Shown one piece after another: positions 34,766 through 46,374 of a stretch of DNA of 64,000 nucleotides. Under the pieces are notes generated by a model. That model did no database searches. It was not told the DNA's origin and saw nothing but the letters and a program-made list of their open reading frames with translations. A program made the position numbers and the translations under genes. Source of the stretch: Loripinus fragilis (Eukaryota; Mollusca; Bivalvia; Lucinida; Lucinidae); NCBI GenBank assembly GCA_964019695.1, contig OZ026522.1, positions 21,382,477-21,446,476 on the forward strand. Reading direction: 5' to 3'. The stretch's first letter is position 1. Every line of letters begins with the position of its first letter.

Positions 34766-35915
34766 TATTAACTTGCTACTGTCAATAGAGTAACATTTGA
34801 GGCCAATCGACCCTTGCACAGAGCAAAGACTGGTAACAATCTGTGCTCCTGTTTTTTTTTTCTTTTTAGTATCCGCTGTGCGCATGTAGAAAGCCCGAGT
34901 CCTAAGATTCCCAATGTGTGCATAAAAAACATCTGAACTGACTGGATTGGGGCTCAATCTGGTCTAAGCCTCCGTCATTTTGTTAGTTTGACCACGCGCG
35001 GACCCTGAAAGTTTTGTCAGAGGGGTCCAACTCTGAAAACGTTTTTTTTTTCTTCCCCTTTTAGTTACCATTCATCCATGCATTAAGTACACATATTGAA
35101 GGGCCATGTAGCTTAAGTGTATTGGATAGATACAGTATATATGTACAATAAGTGGATGAGGAGAGAGGATCCAAGGATCCAAATACCACTAAAAGTGGGT
35201 CATCATCGAACCGCAAGCGAAACGCAATTTGAATGGCGTATCGCTTGTGGGTCAATGGTGGCCCAGCATTGAATGATGGCTGGTTAGCCTTGGGATTTTT
35301 CAGGCGGCCCGAACCAGTATTGCTAAGAAACTTATAGCTTTGTGATTTTTCAGGAGGGGTAGGGGATCCTGGCACCCTGTGCCCTGTGGATCCGCGCATG
35401 TTGACTCAATTGTCCATCCTGTCTAAGCCACTGCATGTAGCTGACACGAACAAGTGAGATAAATTACATTAGAAACGAAATACCTGACCGAGAAAGTTAA
35501 GCCAGCATGATATATGTCTGACCGCTGTTGACATTTCTGTAACGACGTCTGAAACAAGACTTAAAGACATTTACGACAATCGAGAACCGATAAGCATGTC
35601 GTTCTAGCATAGCTATATAGTACACCAAGATAGTCAACTACTATCTCGTGTATGGCAAATATTGGCTTTCCATTTTGTGTACAGAGAAAGTGTTGATGAT
35701 CGGACTGCATGTGTCCTCACATTGTTCGCACGTATGTGCTAATTAGGTCTCATTTATTTAAAGAGAAGGCTCAAATGGCTTGTCTTACGTATGTCCTCTA
35801 GGTCTGTTAATCAATACAATGAATTAGGCATCTCTCAAAGGAAAAATAACGGGCTTAAACGTATTTGCATACATATTCAGGGCGTCTCGCGAAAACCTGA
35901 CTTTGATGCGATGCG
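34766..35915. other. Mostly unassigned; dispersed repeat at 35330-35420
   Basis: 'tttgtgatttttcaggaggg' plus 'gtaggggatcctggcaccct' near 35340 resembles 36840-36890 and, more weakly, 60428-60455. No gene is supported; the 112-codon minus-strand frame lies in this repeat. Confidence 0.4.
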
Positions 35916-35919
35916 GAGT

Positions 35920-35971
35920 GCGCATGCCCTGACCAGCCTGTGCATTAGCACAGGCTGGTAAGGGCATGCGC
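35920..35971. repeat. Hairpin with 24-bp arms
   Basis: Arms at 35920-35943 and 35948-35971 match at 23 of 24 positions around 'atta'. The left arm begins 'gcgcatgccctgaccagcct'. Confidence 0.85.
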
Positions 35972-36480
35972 ATTTCTGGTAAACTATACCTAGGTATAGG
36001 CCGGATGGTTTTGAAGCAAAATACAAGCGTTCAGATCACGCTCTTGTACAGATTGGTAGGGAATATGAAACTCGTCTTCAGGAGAACCTTTCTGCAATGA
36101 GAAGGGTCTTGCGTAAGACGGTCAAAGATGAAAGAATAGTGAATCTTAATTATACTGACATCTATTATGGATAGACTTGAGAAAACATGGCATTCGTTTA
36201 CGGCTGTTAAGGAATACAAAACCTTTAATACGCCGTAGGGGAAATCGTAATTTAAAGCAAAAGACATAAAATGTTTCCAATGCGAAGAAGCCCTATATAT
36301 AGAATATCTCGTGAATATTTTATTAGAACAACATGTGGTACAAATTTGCACAGATTTCATAGTTTGTACATTCCACGCGGGCGCCGGATGGAATTTCCCT
36401 CTATTATCAATTGGACCAGTCCATTTCCATTTAAAGGGTTGTTGGGTGGTATTTTACATTTTTATTCAAATTATAATATA
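35972..36480. other. Unassigned stretch
   Basis: No gene or repeat recognised; two 105-109 codon frames on opposite strands overlap and lack signatures. Confidence 0.35.
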
Positions 36481-36489
36481 ACATGCTGT

Positions 36490-36595
36490 ATGCAAACAGT
36501 GGAGACCCTGATCAGACGCCGCGTTATGCGGCGTCTGATCTGGATCTGCACTATTTGCCTATGTCCCACGAAAATGACGCTAGAATAATATGGGC
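36490..36595. repeat. Hairpin-bearing repeat, perfect 13-bp arms
   Basis: 'gatcagacgccgc' (36510-36522) and 'gcggcgtctgatc' (36528-36540) are perfect complements around 'gttat'. The flank 'gcactatttgcctatgtccc' plus 'acgaaaatgac' is shared with 47092-47115 ('gcactgtttgcctatctcac'), where the hairpin arms are degraded. Confidence 0.75.
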
Positions 36596-36679
36596 TAAGA
36601 CTGACAGAACATGGATGGATCCTGAAAGTTCCGTCAGGCCCCTGACAGAGTTTTTAATCATCAACGAGAGGGTCGAGTA

Positions 36680-36800
36680 CGGACTCCCCTCGAGAAGCAA
36701 TTGGACCCCTCCTTCCCTCGAGAAGCTATTGGACCCCTCCCTCCCCCGAGAAGCTATTGGACCCTCCCTAACACGAGAAGTAATTGGACCACTGAGGACC
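36680..36800. repeat. Minisatellite, 26-28 bp unit, about four copies
   Basis: 'cgagaagcaattggacccct' and variants start at 36691, 36719, 36747 and 36773. Downstream 'caactgcttctcgagtggtc' at 36809-36828 is an inverted partial copy. Confidence 0.8.
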
Positions 36801-36959
36801 CAACTGCTTCTCGAGTGGTCCCGTAGGAACATATATCCATTTGTGATTTTCCAGAGGGAGGGTTGATCCAGACACCCTGCCCCCACCTCTGGACCCGCCC
36901 TAGTTGAACTCATCAGTGGACAGGATGCTACTTTCAACAAAATATTGCAAGTTGACAAA

Positions 36960-37900
36960 CACCTTAATACCTCTACACAACCCCAGTGAAGTAATTTGAC
37001 GTTAAACTGAATTGCTGTTGTAATAATTCCAAATTCAAGCTAAACTGGTACATATGTGCAAATATTACCCACGTTCTAAAGAATTTTGTTATTATAAAGA
37101 TTGTAAGTACAAGAGTTTTAACTGTATACAATGTGAACATATCGCTTCTCTCAGAACAGCAAGAAGGGAGGGGTGAACAAATGTTACGCGTACTAAAAAG
37201 TTCAACCCGCCGCGGACCGCCAAATTTTGATTACATGTACTAGAAACATTCAACCCGCCGCGGACCGCCGCAATATTTTTTACTCAATGACCTTTTTATT
37301 GTTTTTATCTGCAATAAAAATACAATGGTCACAACTTTCTAAGCCGAATACAAGATAAGGAAATATATATAAACACATTTTCGCTCGAAGTTCGTGTTTA
37401 TCAAGACATATGCTGATACAATTTATCAAAGATTTCCATAAAACCGTCATAAATCGATGATCACTTTGATCAACCACCTGTTCACGGCTATAAGCTAATC
37501 TCGACGAATTCCAATAGAGATACACCTGAGGCAGCTAGTTGAGACCCACCAGGGGCGTGACGTAGTTTCCAACTGGGATCATTATCCTATTTATTCTTCC
37601 TAATAACTACAAGGTTGTATTACTCAACCATTAGATCACTGTCTAGCCACGCCCCCAACTAGTTCCTATCTCTGATAGCTTTACAAGAGACCGGGACATT
37701 GCATACCAGGTGGCGATACAGTGACCTAATAGCTGAAAAATATACAGAGATTTTGGCACGGTTAACAATAAATACATAAGCCATGCCAGATCGAATCCAA
37801 TACTGACATCAGTAGTGCCTCTATGAATATATATCAACCTTTACCATGCCAAATCTTATCATATGCTAACATGCTAGACCAGGCCCCGAGGTTATGAAAA
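36960..37900. other. Mostly unassigned; one short direct repeat
   Basis: 'ttcaacccgccgcggaccgc' occurs at 37201 and 37250. No gene seen. Confidence 0.45.
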
Positions 37901-38098
37901 AATGTTCATGCTCAACTCACTTGAGCTTGAAATCTGTCCTGCTCATAAATGCAAACATGCCAACAATTGTTGGCATTTTAACATTTATAAGCACGCTAAA
38001 TGCAACATCTGAGAGACTTAAAGCAAGAAACATCTTCACTTGTAGGTATTTTATTTTCTATGAGCAGTCGAAATTTCATGCTCAGTTGAGTTGAGGGG
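37900..38098. repeat. Inverted repeat around a 20-bp perfect palindrome
   Basis: 'atgccaacaattgttggcat' at 37957-37976 is a perfect palindrome. Outer arms 'gctcataaatgcaaac' / 'tttaacatttataagca' and, further out, 'gttcatgctcaactcacttg' / 'atttcatgctcagttgagtt' show that it sits in a larger, diverged structure. Confidence 0.6.
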
Positions 38099-38399
38099 AA
38101 TGGTAAATGTTGTCATATATATGATATTTGAAAGGCGTCAAAAGGTGTTATTATGGAGTAATGGGATAAATGATATCAATATGAATAAAAAAAAATCACA
38201 TCTCATCAGACTTTATAAGCTTAACCGACTACAAAGGGGGGTGGAAAACGAAAGATGGGCAAAATAAAATAAACAAAATTCAACCCATTTCATCCCCATA
38301 TTAACTGCAAGTACAGAGAATCCCCACCTTCCCCCAGCCTGTAGCCACTACATGCACAGCTGGTCCCAAAACACTAATAAACTGAATGTACACTTCCAT

Positions 38400-40618
38400 T
38401 CTGCATATACAGCTGGTCCAATTACACGACTATAGTGCATGTACGTCTAGTCCAATTACACCTAAATACTAGATACACGGCTAGTCCAATTAGACTACTA
38501 TACTGCATGCACAGCTGGTTCAATTTCACCACTATACTGCATGCACATGTGGTCCAATTACAATACAATACTACTTGCACGGCTAGTCCAATTACACTAC
38601 AATACTGCATGCACAGCTGGTCCAATTACACTACCATACTGTGTGTACAGTTGGTCCAATTATACTATAATACTACATGTACAACTGGTCAAATTACACT
38701 ACGTTACTAAATGCACTGCTGGTCCAATTACACTACAATACTACATGCACAGCTGGACTAATTGTACTACTCTACTGCATGCAGAGCTAGTCCAATTACA
38801 CTACAATACTGCATGCACAGCTGGTCCAATAATACTACATGCACAGCTGGTCGATTACACTACTATACTGCATACACGGCTGGTCAAATAACACAACAAT
38901 ACTACATGCACTGCTGGTCCAATTACACTACTCTACTGCATACACAGCTAGTCCGATTACACTACAATACTACATGCACTGCTGGTCCAATTACACTACT
39001 CTACTGCATACACAGCTAGTCCGATTACACTACAATACTGCATACACAGCTAGTCCGATTACACTACAATACTACATGCACAGCTAGTCCGATAACACTA
39101 CAATACTACATGCACAGCTAGTCCAATTACACTACAATACTACATGCACCGCTGGTTCAATTACACTACAATACTGCATGTACAGCTGGTTCAATTACAC
39201 TACAATACTGCATGTACAGCTGGTTCAATTACACTACAATACTGCATGCATCGCTGGTTCAATTACACTAAAATACTGCATGTACAGCTGGTTCAATTAC
39301 ACTACAATACTACATGCACAGCTGGTTCAATTACACTACAATACTGCATGTACAGCTGGTTCAATTACTCTTCAATACTACATGTACAGCTGGTTCAATT
39401 ACACTACAATACTACATGCACAGCTGGTTCAATTACACTACAATACTACATGTACAGCTGGTTCAATAACACTACAATACTACATGCACAGCTGGTTCAA
39501 TTACACTACAATACTACATGTACAGCTGGTTCAATTACTCTACAATACTACATGTACAGCTGGTTCAATTACACTACAATACTACATGCACAGCTGGTTC
39601 AATTACACTACAATACTGCATGTACAGCTGGTTCAATAACACTACCATACTGTATGTACAGCTGGTTCAATTTCACCACTATACTGCATGCACATGTAGT
39701 CCAAATACACTACAATACTACTTGCACGGCTAGTCCAATTACACTACAATGCTGCATGCTTAGCTGGTCCAATTACACTACCATACTGTGTGTACAGCTG
39801 GTCCAATTATACTATAATACTACATGTACAACTGGTCAAATTACACTACGTTACTACATGCACTGCTGGTCAAATTACACTACAATACTACATGCACAGC
39901 TGGTCTAATTGTACTACTCTACTGCATGAAGAGCTAGTCCAATTACACAACAATACTGCATGCACAGCTGGTCCAATAATACTACATGCACAGCTGGTCG
40001 ATTACACTACTATACTGCATACACGGCTGGTCAAATAACACAACAATACTACATGCACTGCTGGTCCAATTACACTACTCTACTGCATACACAGCTAGTC
40101 CGATTACACTACAATACTACATGCACAGCTAGTCCGATTACACTACAATACTACATGCACCGCTGGTTCAATTACACTACAATACTGCATACACAGCTAG
40201 TCCAATTACACTACAATACTACATGCACAGCTAGTCCGATTACACTACAATACTGCATGCACCGCTGGTTCAATTACACTAAAATACTGCATGTACAGCT
40301 GGTTCAATTACACTACAATACTGCATGTACAGCTGGTTCAATTACACTACAATACTACATGCACAGCTGGTTCAATTACACTACCATACTGTAAGTACAG
40401 CTGGTTCAATTACACTACAAATCTACATGCACAGCTGGTCAATAACACTACCATACGGTATGTACAGCTGGTTCAATTACACTACAATACTACATGTACA
40501 GCTGGCCAATTACACTACAATACTACATGCACAGCTGGTCCAATAACACTACCATACTGCATGTACCACTGGTTAAATTACACTACAATACTGCATGTAC
40601 AGCTGGTTCAATTACATT
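38400..40618. repeat. 34-bp tandem array, about 65 units, with internal higher-order duplication
   Basis: The consensus resembles 'atgcacagctggttcaatta' plus 'cactacaatactac', and neighbouring units are exactly 34 bp apart (for example 39181 and 39215). A block starting at 38521 recurs at 39668 with a constant offset of 1,147 bp up to about 40090, including the same private variants. All three plus frames are largely open, so frames of up to 254 codons appear; they are not genes. Confidence 0.95.
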
Positions 40619-41034
40619 TCTATTCCAGCAAAAGCTTTTGCCTGCATATGTGTTACCATAATTTACACTTTGTATGGAAGTGGCTTGCTGGCACACGGGG
40701 GGGAAAGATGTTCAGCAGCCCCAAAACCCAGGCCCTAAGCCCATAAAATGCCTTTTCTACCAAATAAGAAATTAATGACAGAAATGAAATTCTCTAGAAC
40801 CAACCTCCTAAATTGCTTTGTATTCTGTACTAGTTTAATGTAAAGTACTTAAGATTAAAAGTAGAATTAGCAAGGTTTTATGCGTTTTTTCATAAGAAAA
40901 AATCTCACTGTTATTGAATGACACATTATTTTGCAAACGTCCTGTACTTATCTATTTGCATGCTAGGGAATTGTTCATGTTTTTATTTTCGTCTGCTGAC
41001 TTTCTTCAAAATTAAGTTTTTAAAAATAAACCAC
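40619..41034. other. Unassigned stretch
   Basis: Nothing recognised. Confidence 0.35.
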
Positions 41035-41175
41035 CCAGGACCACCATTAGAGTGTCAAACAGTTTGGATCCAGATCAAGACCGGCATTCTATTGGTCTTC
41101 ATCTGGGTTCAAACTGTTTGCAAAAGGCTATTGGTAGACGACAAAATTATCCACTGACATGCAAAGAGTTATAAC
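41035..41175. mobile_element. Truncated foldback element, AAACAGTTTGGATCCAG family
   Basis: Arms 'aaacagtttggatccagatc' plus 'aagacc' and 'ggtcttcatctgggttcaaa' plus 'ctgttt' flank 'ggcattctatt'. Downstream 'gacgacaaaa' and 'catgcaaagagtta' match the right ends of the copies at 42579 and 43918. Confidence 0.65.
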
Positions 41176-41920
41176 AGGTAAATACTTTAGTGTTTAATAT
41201 ATTGTCTCATATAGGGATATACATGCATCATATATACCATAAATATTAGGACACTTTAAATACATTCAACATGCTATGCCCTTTAAACAAAGCAAAAGTA
41301 ATATTCAAAGGATCTAGTTAGAATCGGTTTTACTTTCCAATGCTAAATGGGACACTTTCTTTCCTTCAAAAATATTTATTTCTTTTGTTGAGCTATCAGT
41401 TTTGTGTTATTTACGGTACATGTAGTCAAAAAAGTACAGGTAACTTCTAAATTATCCGCCCAAAATCATTTTATTACAAAACATATTTTTTTTAAAACAA
41501 TTTCATCAATTATCGTGATTCGTTAATACTCTGCATGTGGTATGTTCAATATATATCACCATGCCTACCAAATAATTCAAGAAAACGTGCAGAAATCACA
41601 TTTTAAAGCACCTTTTATTTTCATGAAATTTCAGACCCCCTCCCCTTTCTACCCGCCATAACTCTCGAGTGCGTAGGAATTTTGAAAATATTTTGCTAGC
41701 TGGCTCTTGTCATCAGATTCACCTACTACACTGATACTACATGCACCACACTAGAAGCTCAAAAGCAGCGTTCTGGGAACCAGAAAAATAGGCGTATAAG
41801 GCCCAAACCGTCAATGATCCTTTGAAAATTACCCATAGTATATAAAATTAAATAAAAAATGAACACTGTTATTCATCGTAAAGACCTGTAAAGTTCAGGT
41901 TTAGCTTTGGGATAACACAG
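41176..41920. other. Unassigned AT-rich stretch
   Basis: No feature recognised. Confidence 0.35.
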
Positions 41921-41921
41921 C

Positions 41922-42188
41922 CTTAGAAGACATGAATGCATATTATGTAACAGCTATGATATTGGTGACGAATTAAATCATCTTCGTGTACTCGTATGTG
42001 ATCATTCTATATCTGACAGAATGAGTGTACAAGTTAAGATCTTTTACAAAAGCCCAAACATTATAAAATTCAAAGAGTAATACCGTGAATTTTGTAAAGT
42101 TAACAAGTTTTGTAGAAATTACTATGAACTATTTATCAAGTGCAACTTAACCCTTAAAGAGTCAATTATAATCATAGCGTGCATCTAA
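41922..42188 (+). pseudogene. LINE ORF2 C-terminal fragment
   Basis: The frame reads 'LRRHECILCNSYDIGDELNH' followed by 'VCDHSISDRM', a C-x2-C ... H ... C cluster as in LINE ORF2 C-termini. It continues 'FYKSPNIIKFKE', a TAA at 42078, then 'YREFCKVNKFCRNYYELFIK' to a stop at 42186-42188. No RT is visible upstream, so only this 3' coding part is identifiable. The call rests on motif spacing and the similar segment in the minus-strand LINE. Confidence 0.6.
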
Positions 42189-42578
42189 ATTAAGTCATCT
42201 TTCATGCTCAGGGGCAAATATTTCATGGGAATTGTCCGATATATGTTAATGCAATGGACAATCCACATGATATGTCAAGCCGTAATTTATTTTAATGAAA
42301 CAACTACATTATGTATTTTTTGCTTATAGAAAATGCTCATCTAAATGATTGTTGTGCTTTTAGCAGTTGTTATATAATCATATGTTATAAAAGTGATATA
42401 AAGTGGTATAAAATAAATTAGGTGAGGATATCCCTTTACAAAACAAATGGCGGAAATTTGAAATAGTGCAAACTTAAGGGGCGTTTAGACGGCAAAACCA
42501 TACATGCAGTGTCCTCCAGGTATAATTCAATTTATTGCCATCGTTTTGCTAGCCCGACAAAAACCGTTTCCCTCAACT

Positions 42579-42778
42579 CGTTTAATTCTTTGCCTGCCAG
42601 TGTGTTCTGCTGATAACGTTTGCAAACAATTTGAAACCATCTCATCAGGCCTGGTCTGGGTCCAAACTTTTTGACATTCGGAAGATATTCCTGACATTTA
42701 TATATTTTTAATTTTAAAGTTATATTAGCAGACGACAAAGAGCATGCAAAGTTACTCAGCATGCAAGGAGGTAATAAA
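42579..42778. mobile_element. Degraded foldback element, AAACAGTTTGGATCCAG family
   Basis: Left end 'tttaattctttgcctgccag', right end 'agcatgcaaggaggt', with 'gtttgcaaacaatttgaaac' and 'ggtctgggtccaaacttttt' as decayed inner arms and 'gcagacgacaaagagcatgc' near the right end. It matches the copy at 43918. Confidence 0.6.
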
Positions 42779-43044
42779 TTCAATAATACATGAGCACTCA
42801 TGGAAGATCCTCTCTCGTTCTGCCCTGTAATCAGATTGCAAGCCATGGTTCCTCTTTGGCATCCTATGACGTCACGTCCCCAGGGTGCATTTAAAGAGCA
42901 ATTGGTACAATATTGCGCAGTTTAATTGCTCTGGCTGACTACAACCCAATAATTAACTTACTAAAAAGGCGGTCGATACGTTAGAAAGTATAAGCCATAA
43001 TTACGCAGCCATTTATAGCAGTGGTGACTATAAAGGTCTATATG
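42779..43044. other. Unassigned short stretch
   Basis: Nothing recognised. Confidence 0.3.
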
Positions 43045-43228
43045 TAGACTGGCTCCAGTCCTTAAAACAATGTTTCATCAATGTGTCATGAATATCATAT
43101 ACTTGTAGCCAGTCTTACTCTGATGGCTCTGTTTTAAGCTTAAAACAGAGCCATCAGAGTAAGACTGGCTACAAGTATATGATATGACACATTGATGAAA
43201 AATCGTTTTAAGGACTTGAGCCAGTCTA
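43045..43228. mobile_element. 184-bp foldback element, TAGACTGGC ends, 9-bp target duplication
   Basis: Nearly the whole element is palindromic: 'tagactggctccagtcctta' at the left matches the right end 'ttgagccagtcta'. The core is 'ctgatggctctgttttaagc' against 'gcttaaaacagagccatcag'. Flanking 9-mers are 'gtctatatg' (43036-43044) and 'gtctataag' (43229-43237), 8 of 9 identical. Confidence 0.9.
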
Positions 43229-43486
43229 GTCTATAAGATGTGAAGCATAATTGTGAACCAGTACGGTCATGAACTTTTGGTAAGCCTCCATAGCATTTTA
43301 CCCTATAGAGAATCATTTTAACACTTTAGTAAATCGAGCAGACCTAGAAAAGGCAACTCTTGTTTGAATTGTCTGGTCAGGGTCTACTCTGTTTGTTTTA
43401 TGGAAATGTGATCAGAATTCGCGTGCTTTCAATATTTGTTGTCCCTTAAGTGCTTTACTTCTTTCTAATTCACAAATTAAGAAAAG
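43229..43486. other. Unassigned short stretch
   Basis: Nothing recognised. Confidence 0.3.
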
Positions 43487-43640
43487 CGCAGTGGCTCAGT
43501 TATAGAGTGCTTGACTTGGGATCAAGGGTCGCTGGTTCGAGCCTCATCGGAGGCACTGCGTTGTGTCCTTCAGCAAGACACTTTATCCAGGAAAGTCATG
43601 ATTGTTGAGAGAGGGCATAAAGCATCAAAACAATCACAAG
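43487..43640 (+). mobile_element. tRNA-derived SINE, plus strand
   Basis: The tRNA-like head runs 43487-43561. A-box region 'gtggctcagttatagagtgc', B box 'ggttcgagcc' at 43534-43543, and complementary ends 'cgcagtg' / 'cactgcg' form an acceptor-like stem. An anticodon-like loop 'cttgggA' between 'cttga' and 'tcaag' suggests a proline (TGG) ancestor. The T stem does not pair well, so it is not a working tRNA. The body begins 'ttgtgtccttcagcaagaca', a central-domain motif seen in several animal SINE superfamilies. Confidence 0.8.
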
Positions 43641-43917
43641 CAAATTTTGCTTTTTTGTGAGAAGCGAAACATCCATGTGCTTTATCTTTAAGACTGACGC
43701 TTAAGATGCTCTGTCGCCCTTTCGAGGTCACTGCTGTGATCACGAGTGCTTCCGATGGTGTATTTCCTCAACAAATATATTGCATGTCTATAACATACCT
43801 CCATAAACACGTGACCTATCCTATCACTTAAATTTTATTGTACGAATAGCTCCTGGTTTGATTTGTCAGAAAGCAATCGCATTCACCTACTTTTATTAAT
43901 CAGAAAGCAGAAAGCAT
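43641..43917. other. Probable SINE 3' region, then unassigned
   Basis: No clear SINE end or target duplication could be placed. Confidence 0.3.
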
Positions 43918-44121
43918 CCTTTACCTGCTGGTGAAGTCTGCTGATAATCTTTCCAATCAGTTTAAATCCAGATCAGACCCGACAGAACGTCGGGCCTGAT
44001 CTGGATCCAAACTGTTTGCCACTCTGATGATGTTCCTAAATATTCTTAAAAAGTGAATTTTGAGGGAAAATCACTAGACGACAAAAATGTTTGAAATTGT
44101 CCCAGCATGCAAAGAGTTAAA
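43918..44121. mobile_element. Foldback element, AAACAGTTTGGATCCAG family, well-preserved arms
   Basis: Arms at 43958-43983 and 43989-44014 ('cagtttaaatccagatcaga' and 'tgatctggatccaaactg') enclose 'agaac'. Right-end phrases 'ctagacgacaaaaatg' and 'cccagcatgcaaagagttaa' match 42579-42778. Confidence 0.7.
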
Positions 44122-45099
44122 TTGATTTCTCATGTTTAGACTTAATTATTTTGATGCACATATCTGCAGTACGCAGCGGGAACTCTACTGGGATGAGCTA
44201 CTTTCATCTGGCATTGATTCTGACGTGTGAAAAAAAGAGGGAAAATGTCGAGGAAAACGTAGGGCATAAGCAGATAAAGAAAATTCTTGAAAAATTAAAC
44301 TCGGATTCAAACATTCTTTGGAATTTGAGATTTAATTGAAGATACCACTTCTCACAGAAGGGCCTAGTCTGGTTCCCTCCCCTATGTCGACATATCTAGG
44401 TGTGTAGAATCGAATCGATAACAGGGCGTCAGTTTAAGAAGGTCCCAGGCCTGTAAATGTTTTTTCATAGACCTCCATTATAGCTTTTAAGTAAGATGTG
44501 GTCATCACAACTCTTAAATGCCATAGAAATACAGATTGGACTTAGTCAATCAATAAACAAGCATGTGATACCCCGTGTTTTCCACTTTTTGGCACCGGAA
44601 GGTGTGCACCCTACATGGGAGAAAAATTTCATGGAAATCAAAATGCAAGGTCCTTTATTCAAAGCCACGCCAGTAAACTAAATCAACAAAAACACTGAGA
44701 TGTTGTTTCAAAAAGTGCAGCAAAAATATACCTGTCTAATAAATATGATTTATTCCCCATATGTTTATTATTGACCAATCACGAAACACTTTATAACTTA
44801 AATATTGTGCTGAGTTTCAACCCCCCTTTTGAGCCAATCACTGCCCTTTTTACAATTATAGGTCTGTGACCAGACAAGCAAATGTATATGTAAAAGTATA
44901 AGCTTTTCAAAAAAGCTTGTCATCTTTCAATCATTTAACTAAAGTTGTCTGAAAGTTTAGTAGCCATTTGAAAGCGAAATTCCACTGAATAGCTGTTCCA
45001 ATCGAAAGTGATGAGCTATGTTATGTGATGAATTGGAATCGAATGCAAAATGCAACAGATTTGGGGTGAATTTTATCGATGTGAAGATTGCGCATGTAT
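44122..45099. other. Unassigned stretch
   Basis: No gene is supported; the frames at 44151 and 44496 lack signatures. Confidence 0.35.
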
Positions 45100-45260
45100 G
45101 CTACATATAATTTCACTACGTGCACAAAATTCACAAAATGTGAAATATTAGTATGAAATATGTGACGTTTTGGTACCAATTTTCCACGCGCTGTGAAGAA
45201 TTGGTACCAATTTTTCACAGTGTGAAATTTGCGAAATGTGAAATTTGCGGTTAAACAGAG
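45100..45260. repeat. ttggtaccaat cluster, inverted relative to 25926-26210
   Basis: 'gacgttttggtaccaatttt' and 'gaagaattggtaccaatttt' with 'ccacgcgctgtga' and 'cacagtgtgaaatttgcg'. It is the complement of the phrase order at 25975-26025. Confidence 0.65.
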
Positions 45261-45267
45261 CTATTAA

Positions 45268-45330
45268 ATGACACACCAAGCTCAACGCCATCTCCGCTCG
45301 CGGAGATGGCGTTGAGCTAGATGTGTCATT
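45268..45330. repeat. Hairpin, about 28-bp arms
   Basis: 'gacacaccaagctcaacgcc' plus 'atctccg' and 'cggagatggcgttgagctag' plus 'atgtgtc' surround 'ctcg', with one or two mismatches. Confidence 0.85.
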
Positions 45331-45422
45331 TTAATTTTTGACACCACGAGGCAATGCATACAGGTAATTTTCAAAGAAAATTGCCACAGCACTTAGCCAG
45401 CGTTTCAACACAGGTTGCAAAC

Positions 45423-45701
45423 TTAGTCAATTTTTATAATTGCTATCATCTTGTATTTGCCATCATCACGAGGATTGCAACAAGAGATGGCAAAACGCGT
45501 GTTTTTCACTTCACTCGATGACATAGATGTCATATTCATTCCAAAAGTTTGAATATCTTCTTCATAGTCAATGCCTTGTACTACTGCCTTGAACAAGATT
45601 AGGCTTTCATGGTTTTGACAGGCACTTGCCTCAAACGCTTGCAGTTTCAATTGCTTTGATTCTGAGAACCAGAAAGGCAACAAAGAGACCAACAAATACA
45701 T
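45423..45701 (-). CDS. Candidate small secreted-type protein (92 aa), unrecognised
   Basis: The minus-strand frame starts 'MYLLVSLLPFWF', a short hydrophobic stretch that could be a signal peptide, with cleavage perhaps after 'SES'. The rest is mixed and polar, with three Cys ('ASACQNHE' and 'ISCCNPRDDGKYK'), one N-glycosylation sequon ('NMTS') and an end 'MIAIIKID'. It does not overlap any repeat I identified and is compositionally balanced, unlike most short frames nearby. 'DDGKY' recalls an immunoglobulin-fold F strand, but that is a weak hint. It could also be one exon or a chance frame. No function is proposed. Confidence 0.35.
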   Translation of the reverse strand: MYLLVSLLPFWFSESKQLKLQAFEASACQNHESLILFKAVVQGIDYEEDIQTFGMNMTSMSSSEVKNTRFAISCCNPRDDGKYKMIAIIKID

Positions 45702-45944
45702 GAAAGCGCTTGTCGAAGTTTAATTAAAATGCATGTATGTTATTTATGTTTGATCGATAGATCAGGGTTTCGTTATGGAATGAATCAAACCGTTTAGTGT
45801 GAAACAGTAGAATAAGTGAGACATATTAATTAATTTAACTCCTTAAAGAAACAACAGTTGAAATGATATCGATTCAAGAATGTCAGTTAAGACTGACAGC
45901 TATTTGCTCTCCTAGATTTTATTTTTGGTGTTTAAGCAAGAAAC

Positions 45945-46185
45945 TTTGTTACTCCCATTGTGGGAGTCTGTAATGTTATATGTTTTGTTGTACGTTACTT
46001 TATGTCCATTCTGGTATTGTAATCATCTTGATGGGGAAGAGAGAGCTGGTTGCTTTGCTTGGTTTGTCTTCCTGGTGTCTCGTGGTGGTTGAGCGGCTCT
46101 TCCTCGCGGTGCCATGGGGTTGTCTGCGGTTTGTGATTGTGGTATTTCTTGATCATACTCACTTACTATTTTTGATATGAACCAA
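45945..46185 (+). mobile_element. Tail copy of the RT-like retroelement, about 240 bp
   Basis: 'tactcccattgtgggagtct', 'gtacgttactttatgtccat', 'gatggggaagagagagctgg' and the constant end 'ttgatcatactcacttacta' plus 'ttttt'. It matches 13655-13870. Confidence 0.75.
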
Positions 46186-46374
46186 AACAGCCAACGCAAT
46201 GAAGCAATCATGAGGCTTCCCATCAATGTCTGCGCTGTTTGTCATCATAAAACATATTCAGCAGCTAATGTAATTTGGAAATCTCAATTTTTGTCCCCCA
46301 ATAATGAATAACAGACCAGTCCATTGCAATGTATAAATTGTCACACCTGCCGGGATAAATTCAGATATATGTCA

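Noticed and set aside
36483..36958. Overlapping 127- and 135-codon frames on opposite strands
   Set aside because: Both cross a hairpin and a 26-28 bp minisatellite, with no family signature.
39144..39908. 254-codon open frame, plus strand
   Set aside because: It is a translation of the 34-bp tandem array, which is nearly free of stops in its plus frames; no domain or start context.
38400..40618. CRISPR-like regular repeats
   Set aside because: Units are directly contiguous without unique spacers, and the surroundings are eukaryotic.
43487..43561. Functional tRNA-Pro gene
   Set aside because: The anticodon and acceptor arms look good but the T stem does not pair, and a SINE-type body follows directly.
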